A stretch of DNA of 10,499 nt from Prosthecobacter sp. Lineage in GTDB: Bacteria; Verrucomicrobiota; Verrucomicrobiia; Verrucomicrobiales; Verrucomicrobiaceae. The notes under the pieces were generated by a model, which made no database searches, had not been told where the DNA came from, and saw nothing but the letters and a program-made list of their open reading frames with translations. Below are positions 1-7,200 of the stretch, piece by piece. The position numbers and the translations under genes were made by a program. The stretch lies in NCBI GenBank assembly GCA_020216965.1, contig JAIWOJ010000028.1, positions 1 to 10,499 on the forward strand. The letters run 5' to 3'. How positions within the stretch are numbered: position 1 is the stretch's first letter; every line of letters begins with the position of its first letter.

Positions 1-308
1 GGGATGATCTCCGCGTCAGGTTCGCGGTGTAGCACATCATCAATGTCTTCATCGAGAATCCTCCCCTTTGCACGTTCTGCCTGATAGGCTTCCTCTGAGA
101 GGAAGGGCTCAGCTTTGAAAAGTTCTGCAGCTTTGATGACAGAAGGCTCGAAATCTTCATGCTGAAAGGCGTGCAGCGTATTGTGGTGAACAAAGACCCC
201 AATAGGCCCCTGGGTGGGAAGGTAATGCCCGGCTGCCTCAATGGCGTGCTTGAGGTGTTCACGACTGCCCTTTTTGAAGTCAGTACTGGAATGATGGTGG
301 TGAGTCAC
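1..308 (-). CDS. dabA: DUF2309/DabA inorganic-carbon transporter subunit, 5' part only
   Basis: Only the first 102 codons are present; the gene continues past the left edge. It has no ATG. I place the start at the GTG at 308-306, because an in-frame TAG lies 12 codons upstream and the family-like sequence begins soon after. The N-terminus is His-rich (VTHHHHSS), then about residues 18-90 contain GPIGVFVHHNTLHAF (34-48), a following AELF...EPFLSEEAY stretch and KGRILDEDID. I recognise this as the start of the DUF2309 (UPF0753) family, now called DabA. In known systems DabA is a cytoplasmic beta-carbonic-anhydrase-like zinc protein that works with DabB, a NuoL-like membrane proton channel, in energy-coupled CO2 hydration and bicarbonate accumulation. 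Its zinc ligands lie further downstream, so they cannot be checked here. No DabB is visible; if present it should lie to the left. The divergent SulP transporter supports a role in inorganic carbon. The family call rests on recalled similarity. Confidence 0.75.
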   Translation of the reverse strand, partial: MTHHHHSSTDFKKGSREHLKHAIEAAGHYLPTQGPIGVFVHHNTLHAFQHEDFEPSVIKAAELFKAEPFLSEEAYQAERAKGRILDEDIDDVLHREPDAEII

Positions 309-311
309 AAG

Positions 312-332
312 GGCTAAGAAAGCGCACAGGTC
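312..332 (-). repeat. Bipartite motif copy C (dabA sense)
   Basis: On the minus strand this reads GACCTG (332-327), 11 bases, then AGCC (315-312). It ends 3 bases before the GTG start of dabA, so a protein or RNA structure here would affect translation initiation as well as transcription. It shares the continuous 11-mer TGACCTGTGCG with copy B on the opposite strand. Confidence 0.5.
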
Positions 333-389
333 AGCTTCCTGCTATCCCCTCGGTAAGGGGTATTGTTCACCCAGTAGAGGGAGCCTGCG

Positions 390-412
390 GACCTGGCATG
401 ATTTTAGCCTCA
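390..412 (+). repeat. Bipartite motif copy A
   Basis: GACCTG at 390-395, a 10-base spacer, then AGCC at 406-409 inside ATTTTAGCCTCA (401-412). The 12-mer matches copy B's ATTTGAGCCTCA at 11 of 12 bases, 48 bp downstream. This is a direct repeat on the sulP strand and could be a regulator half-site or a duplicated promoter element. Confidence 0.5.
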
Positions 413-435
413 CGGGGGGATGTTTTTCAGAGCAT

Positions 436-460
436 GACCTGTGCGTAAATTTGAGCCTCA
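436..460 (+). repeat. Bipartite motif copy B (sulP sense)
   Basis: GACCTG at 436-441, a 12-base spacer, then AGCC at 454-457 within ATTTGAGCCTCA (449-460). It ends 22 bp before the sulP ATG. The putative -10-like TAAATT (446-451) falls inside the spacer, so a bound regulator would compete with or assist RNA polymerase if that promoter is real. Confidence 0.5.
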
Positions 461-482
461 TCGCTAAAACGGCATAAATCCC

Positions 483-2111
483 ATGACAGCACCCTCCATC
501 TCAGCACAGCCGTCCGAACCAAAGCCTATCGGCAACTTTGCGGGTTTCAAACAGCATCTAGGGAAGGACATGTTGTCCGGCTTTCTCGTCTTCCTGATCG
601 CACTGCCCCTTTGCTTGGGGATTGCCAAGGCAAGTGGTTGCCCTGCCATAGCGGGAATTTTCACGGCAGTCGTGGGAGGTCTGCTCACTCCGTTCATGAG
701 CAACTCAGAGCTTACCATCAAAGGGCCGGCTGCGGGTATGATCGCCATCGTGCTGGGCACGGTGAGTGAGCTTGGGTATGAAAAAGCGCTCGCCGTTGGG
801 GTGGTCTCTGGAATGCTTCAGATTCTTTTCGGAGCGTTTAGAGTGGGTACCTTGGGGGAGTTTTTTCCTGTAGCTGCTGTGCACGGCATGTTGGCTGCGA
901 TTGGAGTCATCATCATCTCCAAGCAGATCCATGTAGCCCTGGGGGTCGCTGCCCACGCCAAAGAGCCGCTAGAGTTGCTGGCGGAGATTCCAGAGAGCAT
1001 TGCGCACATGAATCCCGAGATCGCACTGATTGGGGCCATTTCCATTCTGCTACTGTTTGCTAGGATGTTTATCAAAAACAAGTTCGTCCAGGCTGTTCCT
1101 GGCCCGCTGGTCGTGCTGCTGATTGCTACGCCCCTTGCCTTCTATTTCGATATTCAGCATCAGCATATGTATCAGTTTTATGGGCACAAATATGAGGTCG
1201 GGCCGGACAAGCTGGTGAACCTGCCTTTGAATATTTTGGATGGCATCATGTTGCCTGATTTTTCGGCAATTACCTCCCTAGCAAGTATCAAGTGGATCAT
1301 CATGTATTGCCTAGTCGGCAGTCTGGAATCCATGCTCAGTGCCAAGGCAGTGGATTTGCTGGATCCCTGGCAGCGCCGCACGGACCTGAACCGTGATCTC
1401 CTGGCTGTGGGTGTCGCTAACACCTTGGTCTCGTTTATAGGTGGGCTGCCGATGATTAGTGAGATTGTCCGTTCAAGCGCCAATCGGAATAATGGTGCGC
1501 GCACCCGTTGGGCGAATTTTTGGCATGGCGCATTTCTGCTGCTGCTGGTAGCCAGCGTGCCTTGGCTCCTCAATAACATCCCCCTCGCCGCCCTGGCTGG
1601 GATGCTGGTCTTTACGGGTTATAATCTGGCCTCCCCCAAGGAGTTTCACCACATGTGGCAAGTGGGTAAGGGACAGCTTTTTGTCTTTCTGACCACCATG
1701 GTCGTTACGCTGGCTACGGATCTGCTCATTGGTATCGCTGCTGGTATCTTGGTAAAGTTACTGATGCACATGGTGGGCGGAACCTCTCTCTGTAACCTTT
1801 TTGTACCTCACGCCGAAGTCCGTCATGACGAGGCTGTGGGTGAAGCTGTGGTAAGTGTCAAAAAAGCCGTGATCTTTAGCAACTGGCTGGGGCTGCGTGG
1901 CAAACTCCTGAGTCTCAGTGAACATCGTCGGGTAAAAGTGGATCTCTCAGGCACACATCTCGTGGATCATACGGTGATGAAGAAATTGGAGGAGATGGCT
2001 CAGGACTGGAAGCTAGAGAACCGCGAACTGATCATCGAGGGGTTGGAAGATCATTTGCCAGTCTCTGAGCATCCGCATGCTGCTCGCGTCTACCGCAGTC
2101 AGACGGTTTGA
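483..2111 (+). CDS. SulP-family inorganic anion transporter with STAS domain
   Basis: A 542-residue SulP/SLC26-type permease for an inorganic anion, most plausibly bicarbonate given the neighbouring dabA; sulfate cannot be excluded. A short cytoplasmic N-terminus leads into the first membrane helix (about 30-50, [20 protein letters not shown]), then the conserved IKGPAAGM segment (79-86). A run of hydrophobic helices extends to about residue 430, including [13 protein letters not shown] (279-291) and [20 protein letters not shown] (320-339), both typical of SulP transporters. A STAS-like domain follows (about 456-525), with [16 protein letters not shown] at 484-499. Length is normal for the family and no frameshift is seen. 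The ATG at 483 has no clear ribosome-binding site. The gene is divergent from dabA and convergent with the histidine kinase, with only 33 bp between the 3' ends. Family call is strong; substrate is inference. Confidence 0.9.
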   Translation: MTAPSISAQPSEPKPIGNFAGFKQHLGKDMLSGFLVFLIALPLCLGIAKASGCPAIAGIFTAVVGGLLTPFMSNSELTIKGPAAGMIAIVLGTVSELGYEKALAVGVVSGMLQILFGAFRVGTLGEFFPVAAVHGMLAAIGVIIISKQIHVALGVAAHAKEPLELLAEIPESIAHMNPEIALIGAISILLLFARMFIKNKFVQAVPGPLVVLLIATPLAFYFDIQHQHMYQFYGHKYEVGPDKLVNLPLNILDGIMLPDFSAITSLASIKWIIMYCLVGSLESMLSAKAVDLLDPWQRRTDLNRDLLAVGVANTLVSFIGGLPMISEIVRSSANRNNGARTRWANFWHGAFLLLLVASVPWLLNNIPLAALAGMLVFTGYNLASPKEFHHMWQVGKGQLFVFLTTMVVTLATDLLIGIAAGILVKLLMHMVGGTSLCNLFVPHAEVRHDEAVGEAVVSVKKAVIFSNWLGLRGKLLSLSEHRRVKVDLSGTHLVDHTVMKKLEEMAQDWKLENRELIIEGLEDHLPVSEHPHAARVYRSQTV

Positions 2112-2144
2112 GCGGTCTTTTTTAGGGAAATTGGAGAGGATTTC

Positions 2145-3464
2145 TCAGGCTTCGTTTTCAGCTATCCTGAGAGGCACCTCCGCGATGATGCGTAGGCCGG
2201 TGGGCTCGACGGTCTGCAGCGCTAGGCTACCACCGCATTCGCGTGCGCGTGCTCTCATGCCTATGAGACCTAGGCTCGTGGGTGCCTCTTGGCGGTTTGT
2301 CGGAAGGCCGCAGCCATTGTCACTAATGCTCAGGCGCACGATGCCATCGATTGCTTCCAAGCGCATGACCACTTCGGTCGCCTGAGAGTGCCGGGCGATG
2401 TTTGTTAGTGCCTCCTGTGCAATGCGGAATAGATGTGTCTCTGTAGATTCCTTGAGGCGTGAGGCGAGGCTCGAACTGTAATCAATCTTGATGCGCATCC
2501 TCTGGCCAAACTTGTCAGTCAGCCAACGCAAGCCAGCATCCAGGCCGAAATCATCTAGGATGACTGGGCGAAGGAGTTGAGAAAGTTCACGCACATTGGC
2601 AATGGCCTCATCGACGAGCTGGACACAGTCAGCTCGCCGCTCCTCAAGATCATCTTGGCTGCTGGAGGTGAGGTTGGCGCGGACAGCCGCGAGTGACTGG
2701 CCAAGTTCATCATGTAGCTCATGGGAGAAACGGCGGGCAGCTTCCTCCTGGGTTTGGAGCATGTGCCAAGAGACGCGATTGATCTCCTCTGCCTGCCATT
2801 CGATCCGGCGGATGCTGTGTCTGACAAAAAGGATCGTGCCCGCTGCGCAAAGACCAGCTAGTAGCAAGGAAGAGCCGAGCAGTAGGGCGGAATCATCCGC
2901 TAGATCTTTCAACTGTTGGTTCATGCGCTCATCTGCTTCAATGAGGTGCTTGCTACTGCTGAGAATGAGCTCATGAATATGCTTCACCACGCCTTCATGG
3001 CTGGTGAAAAGCGCCTCCATCACTTCTGCTGGCACTGGTGCGGAGTCTGCGAAGGCAGTCTCGGCTGCTTTTGAAAATGCTTGAGAGGCAGCGGCCAACT
3101 GACGCCACTGCTGCGCATCCTGGGTGTTTTTGGCCTGTTGTGCCAGCTTTGCCATGGCTTTATCTGCTTCGCGGAGTTCCTGAACGCGGCTTGCCCGTTC
3201 TTGGGCTCGCGTTTCTGTTGTCAGACGGTGCAAGCCAAGGGCTAGGGCATCCTCTTCCACCTGCACCTCATGTAGTAGCCTCGCGATGAGGAGCTGCTCC
3301 TTGGCTAAATTTGCGGCGCTTTGCCGGATTTTGCCGCTTTGACGGAATGCGACAACGCCAGAGATGCCCAGGAGGATGACGACGAGGGTGAAGCCAGTTA
3401 CCAAGCCCCAAAATACAGTGCGCTCAGTGATTCGGCGAGAGAGAGGGGAGATGCCCGGAGTCAT
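2145..3464 (-). CDS. Membrane sensor histidine kinase (NarX/DegS type, HisKA_3)
   Basis: A 439-residue inner-membrane kinase that should autophosphorylate and pass phosphate to the response regulator encoded immediately upstream. One transmembrane helix lies at about 18-40 and a second at about 193-214. Between them is a charged, Ala/Gln/Glu-rich extracytoplasmic region of about 150 residues that looks helical, as in four-helix-bundle sensors; no ligand can be named. After a linker, the dimerisation box RFSHELHDELGQSL (245-258) carries the expected phospho-acceptor His251. The ATPase domain has the N-box EALTNIARH (351-359), SDNGCGLP (381-388) and SLGLIGMRARA (397-407). The kinase ATG lies 6 bp after the regulator's stop, implying one transcript and probable translational coupling. 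The 3' end faces sulP. Confidence 0.93.
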   Translation of the reverse strand: MTPGISPLSRRITERTVFWGLVTGFTLVVILLGISGVVAFRQSGKIRQSAANLAKEQLLIARLLHEVQVEEDALALGLHRLTTETRAQERASRVQELREADKAMAKLAQQAKNTQDAQQWRQLAAASQAFSKAAETAFADSAPVPAEVMEALFTSHEGVVKHIHELILSSSKHLIEADERMNQQLKDLADDSALLLGSSLLLAGLCAAGTILFVRHSIRRIEWQAEEINRVSWHMLQTQEEAARRFSHELHDELGQSLAAVRANLTSSSQDDLEERRADCVQLVDEAIANVRELSQLLRPVILDDFGLDAGLRWLTDKFGQRMRIKIDYSSSLASRLKESTETHLFRIAQEALTNIARHSQATEVVMRLEAIDGIVRLSISDNGCGLPTNRQEAPTSLGLIGMRARARECGGSLALQTVEPTGLRIIAEVPLRIAENEA

Positions 3465-3470
3465 GGCCGG

Positions 3471-4112
3471 TCAGTCGATAAGTCCATTCCTCACGGCGAA
3501 ACGGACCAATTCACCGATGCTGTGTAGGTTTAGCTTTTCCATGATCCGCCCGCGGTGTGCCTCGACGGTATAGACGCTGAGATTAAGGGCGTTGGCGATG
3601 TCTTTATTGGTTTTGCTCTCAGCGATCATTTGCAGCACCTCTCTTTCGCGCGAGGAAAGGAGGTCGATAGGGTTGGTGACGTGTTTGCGGTAATCATCAA
3701 GCACAGCATCGCTGACCTCAGGGCTGAGATAGCCCTGGCCTACGGCCACGGCGCGCACCGCTTTGAGGAATTCTGATTCACTACTGTCTTTGAGAAGGTA
3801 GCCTTTGGCTCCGGCGCGTAAGATTTCACGGACATAGACGGAGTCTTTGTGCATGGATAGTGCCAGCACACGAGTCTTTGGGGAGACCTTGAGTAGCCTG
3901 CGCGTGGCTTCGATGCCATTGAGCTCTGGCATGGTCACGTCCATGACTACTACGTCAGGCTGGAGTTCCTCGGCTCTATCGACGGCCTCGCGCCCATTGG
4001 ACACCTCAGCGATGACCTGCATATCCCACTGCGCGGCGAGGATCATGCTAAAGCCACGCCGAACGACGGCGTGATCGTCCGCAATGAGAATGGAGGTGAG
4101 TTTTGTGGGCAT
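3471..4112 (-). CDS. NarL/FixJ-family DNA-binding response regulator
   Basis: A 213-residue cytoplasmic response regulator. The receiver domain (about 6-122) has the acidic pair Asp12-Asp13, the predicted phosphorylation site Asp58 in VVVMDVTMPELNG (55-66 region), the switch Ser86 and the invariant Lys108 in YLLKDS. The C-terminal LuxR-type helix-turn-helix spans about 152-210: LSSREREVLQMIAES, then TNKDIANALNLSVYTVEAHR as the recognition part. All key residues are intact. It is the first gene of a two-gene operon with the downstream kinase. Upstream it is divergent from the giant protease, with 113 bp between the chosen starts. Likely targets are its own operon and a neighbour, but no binding-site consensus is known from the sequence. 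Confidence 0.94.
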   Translation of the reverse strand: MPTKLTSILIADDHAVVRRGFSMILAAQWDMQVIAEVSNGREAVDRAEELQPDVVVMDVTMPELNGIEATRRLLKVSPKTRVLALSMHKDSVYVREILRAGAKGYLLKDSSESEFLKAVRAVAVGQGYLSPEVSDAVLDDYRKHVTNPIDLLSSREREVLQMIAESKTNKDIANALNLSVYTVEAHRGRIMEKLNLHSIGELVRFAVRNGLID

Positions 4113-4225
4113 AGGGAATCACGCTCACGGAACATCTAAAGCATTGCCTTTCAACAGCCTGCCCTTCAGGATAGTCAAAAAATGACGTCTAGGACGTGCT
4201 GCCACGCAGTTTCCCATTCTCCTGC
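4113..4225. promoter_or_regulatory. Divergent promoter region, regulator/protease
   Basis: This 113-bp region lies between the response-regulator start and the chosen protease ATG. It contains the 13-bp interrupted palindrome ACGTC-TAG-GACGT at 4185-4197. It also has an imperfect direct repeat, TGCCTTTCA (4145-4153) and TGCCCTTCA (4160-4168), with a 15-bp period, 8 of 9 matching. Either could be an operator, including an autoregulatory site for the adjacent LuxR-type regulator, but this is inference. I see no convincing -35/-10 pair. Confidence 0.4.
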
Positions 4226-7200
4226 ATGAAACGCTTCCTCCAGGCTCTAACTGCGCTTGCACTACTAGCATTCGCAGTGGTTTGGCTTTGCCTACTCAGA
4301 GTGAGGCATTTAGAACAGGGGCTGGGCAGCGGTCCAGGGCATCCCGTCGCTGCCCAACGCGCTCAAAGGGTAGGCATCCTGCCAAGTAGTCCGCCTGTGA
4401 CAGATCCGTTGGCTGGGGCGGAAGTACTAGAATTTCGTGAATCTACCACCAAGGACGCGGAAGGCCGAACCGTGGTGCGCCGGTTACGGCTGCTGCGAGT
4501 CAACTCGATGAAATACCCGCTGCTGAGGGTGGAAGAAGATCTGCTACGCACATCCCAGGGAGAGCAGCGCCTGCGTCAGGTGGCCATGGTGGGAGATCAT
4601 GTGCTGGTGAAGCTGCGCCAACCGAAGATGAGTGAGGCGGACTTTCTGCAAAAATTGGGCGATGGCGCGGCTAGGGTGCGGCAGCGGATGCCTGCCTCCG
4701 GTCTTTGGCTAGTCTCCTTTTCTGAGCCACACCTGGATACAGTGCCGCAGGCAGTAGCACGATTGAGAAAACTGGAAGATTTAGTCGCGATCGTAGAGCC
4801 GGACCATGTCCTCAGTGCCCAGGTGATGCCGGATGATGCTTCATTTTCTCAGCAATGGGCGCTGCACAATACAGGCCAGTCAGGTGGTGTGGTGGATGCG
4901 GATCTAGATGCTACCGAGGCTTGGGAATTGCATACAGGCAGCCGGTCTGTGCTGGTGGCTGTGATTGATACTGGCATTCAAATAAGTCACCCAGACCTAG
5001 CGGCGAATGTGTGGACAAACCCGGGCGAAATCCCTGGCAATGGCTTGGATGATGATGGCAATGGTTATGTGGACGATGTGCGTGGCTGGGACTATGTGAA
5101 CTGGGATAATGATCCTGCCGATGACCACGGACACGGCACGCATTGTGCAGGCATCATTGGGGCGGTGGGAAACAATGCTATCGGGGTCAGCGGGGTGTGC
5201 TGGGAGGTATCTTTGTTGGCCCTAAAATTTCTCAATAGCAGTGGCAATGGCTATGAATCTGATGCGGCAGAGGCCACGCTTTATGCCGCATCTCTAGGAG
5301 CGCGGGTCACATCCAATTCCTACACTGGCACGGCTTGGTCCCAGATCTTGAAGGATGCGCTGGATACCGCAGGGCAGGCTGGGGTGCTGTGTGTGGCCGC
5401 CGCTGGGAACACTGGAAACAATATCGATTTTTTCCCCGAGTATCCCGCTGCCTACGAAAGCCCGAATCTCATCAGCGTCGCTGCCACGACCCGCACCGAC
5501 GCGATGGCGAGTTACTCGAATTACGGCGCTTCGACGGTGGACTTGGCGGCACCGGGTAGTGAGATTTTGAGCACCACGCTGCAAAGTGGTTTTACCCTGA
5601 GTAGCGGTACCTCAATGGCGGCACCGCAGGTGGCAGGAGCTTGTGCCCTTCTGATGAGTTACCGGCCTGCATTTTCCCACATGCAGGTGCGTGATCTATT
5701 GCTAACCACGGTCGAGGCCAGGCCAGCATTGACCGGCAAGTGTGTCACGGGTGGCAGGCTGAATCTCTACAACGCCTTGCTGGCGGCGGATGATATTCTG
5801 GCCACGCCTACAGGCACGCTGAATGTGGCGGGTTCTGTGGGCGGCCCATTCACCCCCACGGTGCAGTCGCTGACCTTGACCAACCACTCTGGAGTGCAGC
5901 GGCCATGGACTGTGACCTGTGATCGGCCATGGATCACGCTGATGCCTACCAGCGGCACCCTAGAGCCTGGGGGGAGTGTAGAGGTCTCCGTGCTAGTCAA
6001 TGCAGCCGCGCAGCCATTGCTGGCGACGACCCATCAGGCTTTTTTAAGCATCACCAGCACGAGCACAGGCCGGGTGCAGGCACGCACGTTGGCTCTGGAA
6101 ATCAGTGCGACTCCCGTTTTCAGCACACTGTTAGAAGAAGATCCAGGTTGGCAGCGCTCAGGGGAGTGGGCCTTGGGGCAGCCACAAGGGCTGGGCGGGC
6201 AGCCGTTCGGAAATCCTGATCCTACGAGCGGAGCCACGGGCAGCGCTGTGTTTGGGATCAATTTGGCAGGAAACTACACCGTAGCTGCTGGGCCGCCCCA
6301 GCACCTGACCGCTGGTCCCTTTGATCTTGCCGGGCACCATGCGACGCGGCTGCGCTACCGCCGATGGCTGAATGTGGATCACCAGCCTTGGGTCGTGGCT
6401 GCCGTTCAGGTATCTACGAATGGCAGCACCTGGACGACGGTGTGGCAGAATGAATTTACCTCTCCCCGTGATGCTTCCTGGGTGCAGATGGAGCATGATC
6501 TCTCGGCGCTAGCAGATGGTCAGCCTACGTTGTTCATCCGCTGGGTTCATCACGTCACTAGCCCAGAAGCCTACGCTTATTCGGGTTGGAACCTGGATGA
6601 TATCGAAATCCAGGCGGTGCCAGATCAGCAAAGTCTGCTGCTGCTGCCATCTGATCTGACTGAAGGCGGCGCAGCAGCCACGGCGACGCTGATGGTGGCA
6701 TCCGCAGCATCGACGCCGCTCACATTTACCCTTAGCAGCAGCCGACCTGGTGAGGAACTGGGCTTTCCGACCAGTGTGACTCTTGCTGCCGGGCAGACGG
6801 AGGCCAGTTTTACCATCACAGCTTTGGATGATGTGCTGATGGATGGCAGTCAGGAGGTGACTCTGACGGCCAGTGCTGTAGGCTGGCCTTCTGCGTCTGC
6901 CACGGTGCAGGTGCATGACGATGAAAGCGGCACGCTGGTGCTGACGCTGCCCAACAGCCTTGCGGAAGGAGAAGTGACATCCCCCCAGGCTGCGCGCCTG
7001 TCTCTGGCGCACACGGCACCGGTGCCCGTGCTCGTCACCCTGGGCACAAATCGACCTGAGAAGCTGATGCTCCCTGCCAGCGTGACCGTGCCGCAGGGCC
7101 AGCAGGAGGTTTTCTTTGCCATCCAGGCTCTGGAGGATGATTGGATCGATGGGGACCAGCCCGTGCAGGTGACTGCCTCTGTCATGAACTGGCCTACCGC

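Larger units (their letters stand above)
309..482. promoter_or_regulatory. Divergent control region between dabA and sulP
   Basis: This 174-bp gene-free stretch separates two divergent transport genes and must hold the promoters of both. It contains three copies of a bipartite motif, listed separately. The 11-mer TGACCTGTGCG lies upstream of each gene in its own sense direction (435-445 on plus, 333-323 on minus), forming a perfect inverted repeat. A small GC hairpin, CCCCT-CGGTA-AGGGG, sits at 346-360. A weak sigma-70-like promoter for sulP is possible: TTTTCA at 424-429 and TAAATT at 446-451, spacer 16, each matching four of six consensus bases. That promoter call is a guess; the repeats are directly visible. 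Confidence 0.6.

Noticed and set aside
346..360. CCCCT-CGGTA-AGGGG hairpin as a terminator or riboswitch
   Set aside because: Only five pairs, no T-run, and it lies between divergent genes; noted only as part of the control region.
2101..2123. Possible intrinsic terminator at the end of sulP (AGAC...GTCT followed by TTTTTT)
   Set aside because: The stem is only four pairs with a 10-base loop; the T-run is real but the hairpin is too weak to call.
4196..4225. GTG at 4196 as the protease start
   Set aside because: It adds ten residues before MKRF, which itself begins a typical positively charged signal sequence, and it would place the palindrome inside the coding region.
4226..4330. Lipoprotein signal in the protease (Cys after the hydrophobic stretch)
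   Set aside because: The residue before the Cys in VWLCLL is Leu, not Gly, Ala or Ser, and the Cys lies within the hydrophobic helix.
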